Translations under genes and position numbers: made by a program
Notes under the pieces: generated by a model
Database searches by the model: none
Told to the model about the DNA's origin: nothing
What the model saw: the letters and a program-made list of their open reading frames with translations, nothing else
Part shown: positions 1 through 10,524 of the stretch, one piece after another
Layout of the letters: every line of letters starts with the position of its first letter
Numbering within the stretch: position 1 is the stretch's first letter
Assembly: GCA_964017195.1 (NCBI GenBank)
Contig: OZ024889.1
Coordinates: 55,947,574-56,011,573, forward strand
Source of the DNA: Siderastrea radians
Lineage: Eukaryota > Cnidaria > Anthozoa > Scleractinia > Rhizangiidae
Length of the DNA: 64,000 nt
Direction: 5' to 3'

Positions 1-1096
1 GCTAAATAAAGAGATCGAACTGCTGTGGATTTGAGACGCCAAATGGAACTCTACATCAAGACTGAATCACCTAAGCAAATTTATTTCATAATCAGCAAAT
101 ACCTTTTTGTATCCTTTGGTATGATTGAGAGCGCGTTAAGAGACAAGTTTTTCTTACTTTGGCCTTATTAAGGTTACAAAGGTGCTTCGTTTGACATTAA
201 ATGTCCTTACCGTGTTAGTTCAAGAACATTAAGTTGTACCTTATACTCAATGACTTTTGATGAAATGGCCATAGTCTGTTGAGTTGGTAGGATATTTGGT
301 CTCCATGCTAACGAGTTTGCCCAGGAATTTTATTCCATTTGAGAAAGCTGTAACAAACCTCCTCAATCTCATGTTAAAGTTACGTATGTACCTTGCTGGT
401 CATTGGAGATATTTGGCTTTAAAATAACCCTATTTTAGGCTCTCGGGAAAATGTCGGAAACTGACCCATACTTATAGCATTTTAGGAGACGACGAAATCA
501 TAGCAAGCAATTTAAATATCACATTGTGTTACAAGTTTAGTCAATGTACAATGTGATTTAGTAGTATTTATTACCTGAGGTCGTCTGACTCCTCAAGCCA
601 AACTTAGCTAATTAGTGTGCATAATGTTCTGTCAAATGATAACTTTTCGGGCGAAGGGGTACGCCGGACACAAGGAAAATAAGACATTTTGACCTGTTGT
701 TTTAATACATATATCCACCTGCTCGGAAATCAGTCCCAAAGCAAGATGATGGGCAACACATCGACAGGAAAGAACTTAGAGATTGATGAAGTAGAAGAGT
801 CTGATCTGTTAGTAGGCCAGTTGACTAGACGATTTCCCGTGGGCATAAATGAGCATAATTTTAGCATCATGTTAAAGGGAAACTAAAGCACGCTGCCAGG
901 ACCATAAAATGCCACTTTTACTAACTGCAGCCCAAGCTCACTATCTGATAGCACGAACGTGACTCTAACTTGTAGTTCTCGATTTACAGACTTTGTATGG
1001 GAAATTCACTTTGGTTTTCAAAATTGCTAAACGAAAGTTGTGAATGTAAAAATAAACTTGACGTGTTGCGAGCGAAAAACTCGCTTAAAACTTTTG
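1..1096. other. Non-coding stretch, no recognised gene
   Basis: AT-rich DNA with only short open frames. The one at 689-886 (65 codons) has no family resemblance I can name. There is a weak hairpin around 510-557 (TCACATTGT with ACAATGTGA). I see no exon with convincing splice sites and no known repeat. Confidence 0.4.
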
Positions 1097-1175
1097 TCTA
1101 TCCGTATTTTTTTCAAAGGATTGCAGTGTCCTTGGCATCGTGCGTAATTTTTATTTTTTCCGTTACTGGAATGCT
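1097..1175 (+). pseudogene. Fragment of a CLN3-like exon
   Basis: About 26 codons on the plus strand read YPYFFQRIAVS, then LASCVIFIFSVTGML. This nearly repeats an internal piece of the CLN3-like gene that lies on the minus strand at about 5190-5270 of this window. Similarity stops at both sides and there is no open frame linking it to other CLN3 sequence, so it is a duplicated, truncated and inverted exon piece. The foldback palindrome at 1190 starts right after it. Confidence 0.7.
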
Positions 1176-1189
1176 CGGATTACAAAAAT

Positions 1190-2232
1190 GATTAAAATAG
1201 TTATTAGAATATTATGTACACGCATTTGGCCATACTTACTACGAAAAGGATTAAAGGAACAAAGAATCGCACTTACTGGAACAAAGGTAAATATGTCTTG
1301 TAACTTATGTATCAGAGTCAAAGCGATAAGGAACGGTTTTGTGGACATTATACGGTAAATTGAGAGCACGCCTAGCCGGTAAAAATTATGGCAACCATGT
1401 TGTTTTCCAGGTTTCGCTAAATTTTCTGCTCTTTTTGTCTTATTTCGTTAAACCGTCGTGAGCACCCACAAAACAGTCGATAGCAAAGCTCCTGGCCAGT
1501 TTTTACCATATTCTGACAATACGCTTTTCAGAAATGAGGCAGGCAAATTTGGGTCACTCGCGAGCTGCTCAACCAAACTGCTCTGAAAACCATTTTGTTG
1601 GAAAAAGAAATCAATATCACACATGCTGTTTTGGAATTCTGCACGGGACGACTTGTCACATCTGCCCTTTGGGAGTCCACCTTGAGGGATAATTTGAATA
1701 AAGGATGAACTAAATTTATCCTTTTATTTAAATTATTCTACAAGGTGGACTCCCAAAGGGAAGATGTGACAAATGGTCCCGTGTAGAATTCCAAAACACA
1801 TGTGTGATATTGGTTTGTTTTTTCGACAAAATGGTTTTCAGAGCAGTTTGGTCGAGCAGCTCCCGAGTGACCCGAATTTGCTTCCTTATTTCTGAAAAGC
1901 GTATTGTCAGAATACGTTAAAATCTAGTCACGAGCTTTGTTATCGACTGTTTTATGGGTGCTCACGACGGTTTTATGAAATAAGACATAAAGAGCGGAAA
2001 ATTTAGCGAAACCTGGAAAACAACGTGGTTGCCATAATTTTTACCAGCAAGGCATGCTCTCGCTTTACCGCATAATGTCGACAAAACGTTCCTTATCGCT
2101 TTGACTCTGACGCATAAGTTATAAGACATATTTACCTTTGTTCCAGTAAGTGCGATTCTTTGTTGCTTTAATCCTTTTCGTAGTAATTATGGCCAAATGC
2201 GTGTACATAATATTCTAATAACTATTTTAATC
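1190..2232. mobile_element. 1.04-kb foldback (long-inverted-repeat) element
   Basis: Two arms of about 515 bases, roughly 1190-1708 and 1719-2232, are near-perfect reverse complements of each other around a short spacer (about 1709-1718). The outer ends read GATTAAAATAGTTATTAG and its complement. It encodes no protein: small frames in one arm are mirrored in the other. The structure fits a foldback or palindromic MITE, or an inverted duplication of one arm. I could not define a clean target-site duplication. Confidence 0.75.
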
Positions 2233-2558
2233 ACCGTTTGTTATAAAGGTTGTGTGGAGCCGATTTATCTGAAACTTGGGCCCTAAAATCTTTGAGGTTC
2301 CAGTACCTGTTCAGAGTAATAGGAAGGAAAAACGTCTTTTTATTTTCCCGATAATACGCATTTTCTTTGAAAACCACATGAAAATTGCTGAAAATTTTTT
2401 TATATTCGTATCGATCTCAATAAAAGTACGCTTTTGATAAACTTCAAGTATTCCTTTTTCAACGTATAAAATATCTCATCAATCGAATGCTGTTGAGCAG
2501 CTAAAAAATTGATTTGAAAACAGTTGCCCCTCACGCAAATAAATAGTATCGGGCCACC
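2233..2558. other. Non-coding spacer
   Basis: AT-rich sequence with no open frame of note and no repeat that I recognise. Confidence 0.4.
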
Positions 2559-3197
2559 TTAAGGACGATCGCGCTAATTGTTTCTCCGCATCCTTTTTGC
2601 GCACGCAATTTAGTTCGCGATGTTATGCCACGTCATACATTGAGGGCGCGCACTGTTGAAGAAATGTGGAGATATATAACGCTAGTGGGCACTTTTAAAA
2701 TATCTATGAATCTCTCTTTAATGTTCGGTACCCCGTATTTTCTTTTAATAGATCACTTTCTTTGTCGATTATCTACGTTTTGTGAAAAATTCAAGAAAAT
2801 CTGTGTCGTGGAAGTCTGATTTTTTTCAACTTTTCTGTCCTCACATCATCGAATTCTACTATTATTGCAGCTGCACGGTGTTCGCAAAAGTCCGTCTTAG
2901 AGGTTGAGTTTAACTGAAATTATGACTCCGGTTCAAATTATTTACTTGAAAGGCCCACTTAAATAAAATTTGATAGAGAAAGTGGGTCTACAGCGACTCA
3001 TTTTTAATATTTTTTTTAACTAACAAGCACTGAGGCCATGTCGAGTTACGAGGACCGATGTGTCAAAATTGGGGTAGTTTTTCACGTCGGTGACCCCCCC
3101 CCCCCAATTTTTTGGCATAGTTAACTCATTATCTGACTGTAACCAAAGTATGAAAAAAAACCTGTGTTATAGAAGTTTCCCGTGCGAACGTCCTTAA
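2559..3197. mobile_element. MITE-like element with TTAA duplications
   Basis: The ends are inverted repeats, GGACGATCGCGC on the left (from 2563) and its imperfect complement ending GCGAACGTCC at 3193. Each end is flanked by TTAA (2559-2562 and 3194-3197). TTAA duplications are used by piggyBac and Kolobok superfamily elements. There is no transposase frame in the 631 bases, so it would be a non-autonomous element. A run of C lies near 3097-3108. Confidence 0.5.
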
Positions 3198-3420
3198 CCA
3201 GTTATTTTACACCAAATATGCAATAAAACAGCACAACACTGGGCTTAAACATAGGCCGGTTAAATTGTAGCAAAATGATAAAAAAACTTTAGGACAATAC
3301 TCTTGTTGTTGACGAACATGCACATGCAAATTGTAATTCACATGTGCATGTAAATCCTAATTTACATGTTCTGTAAATTGACATTTCCATACCGTCATTT
3401 TGTAAAGTGTATTAATATTA

Positions 3421-3470
3421 GGTTTTTTTTTTCTTGTTTTGTTTTTTTTTTTTTGTTTTTTTTTTTTTAC
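3421..3470. repeat. Poly-T tract
   Basis: Broken homopolymer T run interrupted by single G and C bases, just downstream of the CLN3-like gene's 3' end (read on the minus strand this is an A-rich stretch). Confidence 0.8.
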
Positions 3471-3503
3471 ATGTAACGGGGAACATGTTAATTCGTTATG
3501 TGA

Positions 3504-5485
3504 TTATAACACACAAGATGTGGACGGAGCCCACACAGTCCGTGACCTTGTATAACAAGAAACCCGCGGAAACAAGAGCAGGCAGTGTTCTAGCAAACGA
3601 GCTTCGGTGTCAAGGCCAATCAGCGCAACAGCCAAATTTGCTGACCAAAGCGCCCCTGTCAACAGTGCACGGCAAAATCTTCTTTCTTCCACACTGAGAC
3701 CTTCACCTGCGGTGTTAAAGGTGTTGGCGAAAACCATCCCTGATAACATGCTGTTGACCACAACTAGGACAACAGCGGAATGAAAATGCGAAAGAAACCG
3801 AAACCAAGAGACAAACATCATAAAGATTAGAATAGAAACTTGCACGAAGGCAAGGATCCATGTTTTCTTGACAATCAACTTGTCTTCTATTCCACACAAA
3901 GACAAAACTCCAATGTACGGCCTTCCAATAAGGTCGCCTGCCCCGTATGCTAACACATATATCAAGAATTGATTCCTTGGAGTTATTGAGACGTTATCAA
4001 ACGCTATGGTTGACACAACACTATTCAAAAGTAATTGCTTGCAAAAGATACTCACAAACAATGCGATAAATAGTACTTGTGTTTTCCATGCCAGTAATAA
4101 CATGTCGTTACAGGAGAGTTTTGATTCGGCTGTGTCACTGGAATCAGATTCAATAGGGCTGTAAGGAATTTCTTTGTGTGACGTCGGAGGAGGGCTGGGG
4201 TGAATTATGTTGCTTCGTTCCTCCATTGAAATATAGGAAATGGGAAATAGGATCCATAGCGCTGCGACCAGGAGAAGCGAATATTCTGGCGACAAACAAG
4301 CTAACATGGTCAGCCCTGTTGATAAGTAGAAAACACCAGTAAATATAATAATGGTGATATCACACAAAAACTTGAATTTATCAACTGAGTTGATGAGGTA
4401 AATTGACAACCTTAAAAAAAGATTGAAAGCTGACGTTTCGAGCTTAACCCTCTGTCAAGGAATTGTGGGTTGTGAGTGGTTACGTGAAGAGCGGTGAACT
4501 ACGCTATTGATGGAAACATGGCAACGTAAACAGACAAGCTTTTTTAACGGTAATTGTTGTCATGTTTCTACCAATACCGTAGCTTTACAGTTCTACACAT
4601 AAACCACACACAACCCACAAGTCCTTGATTCGCTCTAACGAAGGTCTTACGCTCGAAACGGCAGCTTTCAATCTTTTCACGATGGCTAATTTACCTTTTT
4701 AACTCAGTTGACAAGTCTAAATGCGTGTATTATTTTAGAGCATACTGAATAGAGGAGATTCTTATAGTATATATGATATACGAGGTCGTTGAAACATAGA
4801 GCTTTGCCGAGCGGATCAAATAAAGTTGGATATAGCTCAATGCTAGTCTCACTTTCCAGATGAAACTCTTTTAGAGAACCCCTCTGTAATGCTGTTTATC
4901 TTTTTAGTATTTTCCCAAACGAAATTCGGACTTTTTTTGTACGTATGGTCTCAAACATGAGCACTCTAAGGTGTAAAAGGTTAACTGAAAAAAGTATTGT
5001 TTACCTATGTATGACAAAGGCGCTAGGACAAATGCGATTCCTGAGCCAAGAGCAAAGCCGTTAATAGTGCTTCCTCCATAGGAACCTGCTAAAGGAACAA
5101 ACACGGTCTCTGTGCTGCCGATTCCTAATGAAACAATGCACACTCCAATTAGCTTCACCTTGGGGTCATGCGCGAGTGAAGTTATAAGCATTCCAGTGAC
5201 GGAAAACACAAAAATCACACACGATGCCACGGACACTGCAATCCTTTGAAAAAAGTACGGATAGAGAACAGTTGTCAGACACGCCGGGCCAGCTGTAGCT
5301 AGTAAAACCAAAGATGTTGGAATCTTGGTAGCTTCTAAGGTGTCCTGACTGGCACTTATGTTAATGGTGAAGAAGAAATCTACCAGGAAGCCAACCACAC
5401 CAAAAGCTAAAATTGTTCTTGTTTTCACCTTCTGCCTGTAATCACGTGTCTCGTCTTCTAAGGCGTCTTCTTCGTCTTCCATCAT
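3504..5485 (-). CDS. CLN3: CLN3/battenin-like lysosomal membrane protein, two coding exons
   Basis: Two exons on the minus strand: 5485-5005 and 4315-3504, joined across a 690-base intron (donor AG|GTAAAC at 5005/5004, acceptor CAACAG|GG at 4316/4315). The junction restores the frame inside the conserved CLN3 stretch LSYIG-LT. The product is about 430 residues, close to the 438 of human CLN3. CLN3 is a multi-span late endosomal/lysosomal protein of the major-facilitator fold whose loss causes Batten disease in people. Visible family marks are the acidic N terminus (MMEDEED), the first membrane span ending SASQDTL, GIGSTETVF in the middle, and GMVFANTFNT near the C terminus. I chose the double ATG at 5485 because a CAG acceptor lies six bases before it and the upstream frame has no CLN3 character. 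An additional 5' non-coding exon is likely. Confidence 0.88.
4377..4718. mobile_element. MITE-like inverted repeat in the CLN3 intron
   Basis: The left end contains CAACTGAGTTGATGAGGTAA and GATTGAAAGCTGACGTTTCG; the right end is their imperfect reverse complement (AAACGGCAGCTTTCAATC, then CTCAGTTGACAAG). Roughly 70-base terminal inverted repeats enclose about 200 bases. There is no coding capacity. It lies mostly inside the CLN3-like intron, with its edge close to the second exon. Confidence 0.6.
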
Positions 5486-5595
5486 GACAACCTGTGAATG
5501 CGCAAACGCTGTAAGAAGGTACAAGAATCCGGTTAACATAAATTGAAAGAGTTTAAAAGCATTTTCATCTACTGTCAACGGACAACTCGACAAGA

Positions 5596-6337
5596 GTGTG
5601 ACAGGGGTCTAACTGAGGAACGGAATTGACTGTTGACGGCACATAATATACATATGTAGTATTTTGACGGTAACCGCTAATTTTCCAGTGGTTTGATCCT
5701 AGAAGCTCATATGGACACAAATAATACGAAAATATGTGTCACCTGCGGGTGGTGTTTCTAACGGAGTTTGAAAACTTACAACATCCTGGCATGTCAGGGA
5801 AAACTGTTCTGGCACGTAACTGAGCACGATCTAACATGCCAACTTGTATTTTCCATCGAGATGAATTCAGCGGAATTGGTTTGTGAGATCTAAGGTTCCT
5901 GGATCTGTTTAGCGTTAATTTTCGCCGTTTCTCATTTAAAAAAATACGATGACTTCGCTGTTACAGACATATTTACTCTTATAACAGATTTCTTCCACTG
6001 GCGGATTTCGCCGGGTATACTGCCGTCAAAAAGAAACCAACGTCATCACTGCAGACAGAGGAAAACATGTTTATTACAACGTGAAAAGAAAGGTAAATAA
6101 ATGAAAAGGTTTCTTCCCATTTTAGTCTGTGTTGCGCTTACTATTTTCAATGAGTTTAAATGATGTTTCTTTGAAGTTCACTTACCTAAAACGCTAGACT
6201 AGTAAATTAAACTTCATGATTGTCATTTTCAAAAAAAAGCTGACGTCCACTAAAAGAGTGCATATGACAATGGCTGGCCCTCATCTGTTAGTCAAAAAAT
6301 ATAGTAAGTAGACATTTTCCTTGTCTATTTAACAATT
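5596..6337. other. Upstream region of CLN3-like gene, no further gene
   Basis: AT-rich sequence that should contain the CLN3 promoter and perhaps a 5' non-coding exon. I see no clear TATA box or conserved element. Confidence 0.3.
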
Positions 6338-6513
6338 AGATTCCAGGTTGCCGTGCGTCTGTTCAGTAATAGATCACAGATGACTTCAAAATGTGCCAAG
6401 AACAAGAACGAGGCACACGAGCCGTTAGGCGAGTGTGTCACTGATGTTCTTACCACATTTTGACATCTTTTGTGATCTATTACCGAAAAGACGCAAGGCA
6501 ACATGGAATCTAT
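6338..6513. repeat. 176-bp imperfect palindrome
   Basis: Arms of about 80 bases pair with each other: AGATTCCAGGTTGCCGTGCG at the left and GCAAGGCAACATGGAATCT at the right, with TAATAGATCACA matching TGTGATCTATTA inside. It is probably a small MITE. A related piece (TAATAGATCATAG) lies just beyond at 6574. Confidence 0.6.
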
Positions 6514-6920
6514 TTGTTTTATATAATAGAGACAAAAGTTGCCAATGATGACATCATCTTGCGTCTGTCGTCTAATAGATCATAGCTAAGAATCAATAAA
6601 AATGCGAATGGAATTCAATTCAGTACATTATATAATTGCTGATACACAAAGATTGTGCGAGTTGTCTTTGGAAAGTAACATTTCGTTTTACATTTTACGA
6701 TAACAGTCATATATGTCTATCATATTTATTCAAACAATTACACTACTTGCCTAATTGGTCATAGAAAACTCGGCCTCCATAGCCGATACTAGATTTCTAA
6801 GGTATAAATATTAAATAAAGTATTAAATATCCTGGAGAAGCCACCGCTAAAGGCAACTTGCATGTCAGTTTTGTGCCCGCATAATGAAACTCAACTGGTG
6901 TTTCTCTGCATTAAAAATGA
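6514..6920. other. Non-coding spacer
   Basis: No gene or repeat recognised apart from the short motif shared with the preceding palindrome. Confidence 0.35.
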
Positions 6921-6921
6921 A

Positions 6922-6965
6922 TGAACGAACGAACGAACGAACGAACGAACGAACGAATGAATGAA
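6922..6965. repeat. (GAAC)n tetranucleotide microsatellite
   Basis: About eleven units of a GAAC/GAAT tetranucleotide. It creates a repetitive minus-strand frame (SFVRSFVR) that is not a gene. Confidence 0.9.
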
Positions 6966-7378
6966 TGACATTACAAGACTTCATAGACATTGTGATAGAG
7001 CTGGCTATGGTACAAGACAACCACAGGCTTAAAATTATCTGTTTGTGTTGCGGACCCCGAAGGATGTTGTGAATACAATAATCACGGCTTTTTTGAACGG
7101 ATGAAAGCCAAATCAAAACGCTTAGAAAACGCTTATCACCATATCGTTGCGCTGCGATGCGTGACTGCACCTGCACTCTTTTTAACTGGATTCCGTCGTA
7201 TGTCAAACGTAACAAGCCCCTTGGGCCTCGCGAGTTCAAACTTGCATGGAAAACTGCATTCTTGAGAAGCCTTTGAGTAGACAACTTGTACAGATGATAG
7301 GAAGGCACAAATTTTTCATCAGATTCGAAAGTTTGTGCTGGATTTTTACGGTCGGTCCGCGGACGCAAATGAGTCAAG

Positions 7379-7384
7379 ATCAGG
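7379..7384. repeat. Left target-site duplication ATCAGG
   Basis: ATCAGG lies directly outside the left terminal inverted repeat and recurs directly outside the right one at 35764-35769. The bases beyond differ (G and A on the left; T and T on the right), so the duplication is exactly 6 bp. Confidence 0.85.
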
Positions 7385-7994
7385 AAGTAGTAATGTATCC
7401 CCCTCTGGGTCCCAGTTTAATGAATAAATTAATTACTTCCGAAGATTTGATACTATTTTCCGAAGATTTCATACTATTTTCCGAAGATAACCCTAGGTTG
7501 CCATATTGGATGTCCACCATCTAACTCTAGACGGTCATGATATTCTTTGAATGAATAAATTAATTACTTTGGAAGATTCAATACTATTTTCCCTTCCGAA
7601 CCTACACGTGTGTCGAACCCTTCCGAAGAGTTTCCGATGGTATTTCGAAGATGTGCCGAAGATGTGCCGAAGTTCCGAAGAGAAGAAAAAGAAGAACTCA
7701 CCTGGATTCGAACCCCGAACCTCCCGCGTCTTAAGTTGCAATGCTACCAAAAGACCACATTACCGTTACATAGGAGAGTAAGTTAAATGGTAGTTTAGAA
7801 AGGTTTACCAAAAGGTGCAACACCAAATAGGGTAAATTTCGGTTAGATCAGTCAAGTGTGTAACACCAAATAGTGTCTTTCAATACTGATATTTTTAAAA
7901 TAGATAACGTTAAAAGCTTTAAAGGTTAAAAGTTAAAAATGACAAATCTTGTATTTTCTCGCGTCTAAATCTTAAACTACCAACTCCCAGGGTG

Positions 7995-8140
7995 TACTGC
8001 CCGGTAGTGCCGCCCGCTCGGTAGTGCCGCCCGCCCAGTAGTGCCGCCCGCTCGGTAGTGCCACCCGCCCGGTAGTGCGGCCTGCCCCAGAGCCCGCTCC
8101 GCGGGTTGACGCGCGTAGCCACGCGCGTGTTGTATAGATC
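7995..8140. repeat. GC-rich subterminal repeat block in left TIR
   Basis: Four to five copies of an 18-base unit like GGTAGTGCCGCCCGC are followed by CCGCTCCGCGG and by ACGCGCGTAGCCACGCGCGT, a strong hairpin. The block stands out sharply from the AT-rich surroundings and is mirrored at 35043-35185. Confidence 0.8.
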
Positions 8141-8186
8141 ACGAAAAGTCGAAACAAGTCGAAAAAAAGTCCGCTGGAAAAAGTTG

Positions 8187-8490
8187 ACATTTAAAAATAA
8201 ACAAGTTGGAAAAAGTTGACATTTAAAAATAAACAAGTTGAAAAAGTCTACATTCAAAAATAAACAAGTTGGAAAAAGTTGACATTTAAAAATAAACAAG
8301 TTGAAAAAGTCTACATTCAAAAATAAACAAGTTGGAAAAAGTTGACATTTAAAAATAAACAAGTTGAAAAAGTCTACATTCAAAAATAAACAAGTTGGAA
8401 AAAGTTGACATTTAAAAATAAACAAGTTGAAAAAGTCTACATTCAAAAATAAACAAGTTGGAAAAAGTTGACATTTAAAAATAAACGGAT
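8187..8490. repeat. 63-bp tandem repeat array in left TIR
   Basis: About four and a half units alternate two related half-units, GTTGGAAAAAGTTGACATTT and GTTGAAAAAGTCTACATTC, each followed by AAAAATAAACAA. The mirrored array is at about 34757-35000. The repetitive frames FKCQLFPTCLF come from this array and are not a protein. Confidence 0.85.
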
Positions 8491-8638
8491 CTATAAGGGA
8501 TAGATTCTTGGGTAACCCGGAGACCAGTCTGCTATCACTTTCAACAAGAATACTCCATACAAAATGGAAACAAGTTCACTGCTGTTTACAACGGTGACGA
8601 TTTTACTTGTCATACGGTTTGAAGCACGTGTTGCATAC

Positions 8639-9494
8639 CTAACAAGTACCAAAAAATCCAGTCAAGGTGGTGACGACATCGTACTGATGTTGGTCCTTTA
8701 ACAACATTAATCGTTGGTCTTTAGAGTCACTGAAGGTTTTGACGGTATAGTTATGATCAGCATCAATAATCACAATTTGATAGTCCGACAATGCGGTCTG
8801 AAATTGTTGAAGTTCTTTGTCACCGCATTCCCCCTCAAGTGCTCCGGCTTTTCTATGAAGACTTCGTGCTAACCATGTTTGAATTGGACGACCTTTGCGG
8901 ATGGCTTCCCAATCTCGCGGTTTTTCTATTCGAGCTTTCGCTGTGATCAGAGCCCTGGCACAAGCAAGTCCATCTTGTTCCTTGATGCGAACAATAGATT
9001 GTTTTTTGACGCGAAGCACAGCCGGTCTGTGATGTTTGGGTTTAACACGTTTACCACTACGAACCTGACACGATCCCTGTGACCCCATACTGACTCTGTG
9101 AAATTCTCCTAAAATCTGTGTTTTTTATGTCAGATCTTTGAACCAATCAGCATATCGATCGGAGGTCATTGTTGTTGTCTTTGCCCGAACATGTCCTGGG
9201 CACATGCGTGATAGTCACATGAAATGTGTCTTGCGGTTCAAAGGCTTGATTAGCATATAACAATTGTTCCAGACGATTGAACATTCGATCAATTTGTGTT
9301 TGACCAGCTCTCCATTTCCCCACGGTCATGTTCCATTTGTAGTAGACTTGTACATATTGATTGCTTTGAATGGTAAAATAAAGCCTGTCTTTATTATCCC
9401 AGGTTGGGTCTATGGCACGTTGAATTGCTCTTTCAAATGCTTGTACTAATTCTTGCACTAAATGTTGTATACTTGCCCACTTTTTGTGGTTCAT
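8639..9494 (-). pseudogene. Truncated second type-B DNA polymerase (N-terminal part)
   Basis: Two minus-strand frames, 9494-9147 and 9088-8639, match consecutive parts of the N-terminal region of the full polymerase at 30187-33930, by eye near 60% identical in the second part. Shared marks are LYFTIQ against VYFTIA, RALITA, IQTWLARSLHRKAG and TTLTGFFGT against TTLQGFFGT. The two frames are out of phase with each other, and the second ends at a TAG where the right-hand TIR copy keeps reading. Exonuclease and polymerase domains are missing. Because the divergence is far greater than that between the TIRs, it derives from a related but different element family, not from recent copying of the intact gene. 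A TATA-like GATAAAAAT lies about 15 bases before the 9494 start. Confidence 0.85.
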
Positions 9495-9529
9495 AGGCGT
9501 GACATTTTTATCCTGAGAGTGTCAAGATT

Positions 9530-9625
9530 TTTCGTAGGGACCGATAATATCCGAAGATGTCCGACGATTTCCGAAGACGTTCGAAGATTTCCAAAGACGT
9601 TCCGAAGACGTTCCGATTTATGGCC
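9530..9625. repeat. Short CCGAAGACGTT tandem repeats
   Basis: Five to six imperfect units of TCCGAAGACGT / TCCGAAGATTT. Similar TTCCGAAG words recur in the outer part of both TIRs. Confidence 0.6.
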
Positions 9626-9798
9626 AGTTAACCGATGCTTTGATCATTTAAACGAGTATTACGATGTCTCCAGTGGCTTTCCCTACTAAAATCCGAGATT
9701 TCGCGAAAGAACGATCATTATTTTCTCGCATTTGTACGAGTTTATTTAAATACTTTATAATTTTTTTTTCAAAATGAGTCGGTTAAGGCTGTAAAGGC

Positions 9799-10105
9799 TC
9801 AGACTTTTCCACCACAAATGTGCAGCGTTTTTTGACCAAATTTTTCCGTGGAGTTTTTGGTCGATCGACCAGCTCGACGGTCCTTTGCATATCTGTCTTG
9901 AGTTTTGTCATGTTGTGTTCTTCCAGTTGTGTTGCGTTGTGTTGTGTTGCGTTGTGTTGTGTTGCGATTCATGTTGTGTTCTTGTCTTTTCCCCGTTGTG
10001 TTGCGTTGTGTTGTGTTGCGATTTGCTGTGTGTATCGTTCTTGTCTTTTCCCTGTTGTGTTGCGTTGTGTTGTGTTGCGATTTGCTACTATATCCGCTTG
10101 AGATT
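9799..10105. repeat. Inner inverted repeat, left copy, with GTTGTGTTGCG array
   Basis: 9810-9905 is the reverse complement of 27590-27690 with few differences (for example GGTCGATCGACCAGCTCGAC against its complement). It is followed by an array built of GTTGTGTTGCG-like units that matches the complementary ACAACGCAAC array at 27060-27600. The Cys/Val/Leu-rich frames through it are low-complexity artefacts. Confidence 0.8.
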
Positions 10106-10524
10106 TTTCTATTATCATTTACCTTCGTTCCACCACAGGACGGAACAACTCGACCGACAGACAATGGCTTCACCAGCGCGACCAGCTCGACCAGCTCGAC
10201 CAACGCCACAACATTTAGCACGACTTCCATCGTGTGTTCTCCGAACCCAAACAACTTATTTTTCTGTTTAGTTTTCGCAATGCCGACTGTATTATAAATC
10301 TCTCCCTATTTGTTGGATCTGACTATCCGCCATCTTTGACAAAACTCCCCCTCATCTACTCCTCCCCAGTAAAGAACCCCCTCACCTACTCTTCCCCAGT
10401 AATGAACCAGCTCGCTTCCCCTTGATGTTACAAAAACTTGACAGGCCAAACACGACTCCTGTTGGTCAAGATCGATAAAACGTTGACCTTCAAAGCTTTG
10501 CCCTAACGAGTACGGCTTTAAATT
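10106..10524. other. Spacer in element, unrecognised minus-strand frame
   Basis: Contains repeated CGACCAGCTCGAC words (10175-10200) and a minus-strand open frame at 10542-10306 whose first part (DNLKPYSLGQSFEGQRF) looks protein-like, although I cannot assign it. It may be a remnant of an element gene. Confidence 0.3.

Larger units (their letters stand above)
7385..8734. repeat. Left terminal inverted repeat of the large element
   Basis: The reverse complement matches 34293-35763 almost throughout. From outside inward it holds TTCCGAAGAT-rich repeats, a tRNA-like segment with a B box (about 7700-7765), AT-rich DNA, a GC-rich repeat block (about 7995-8140), a 63-bp tandem array (about 8187-8490), and a piece of polymerase coding sequence at its inner end. 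Relative to the right copy it has a 21-bp tandem duplication near 7460 and lacks a 217-bp segment. Confidence 0.88.

Noticed and set aside
9820..10297. Long Cys/Val/Leu-rich plus-strand frames (and Asn/Thr-rich minus frames)
   Set aside because: Produced by the GTTGTGTTGCG array in all frames; low complexity with no domain.
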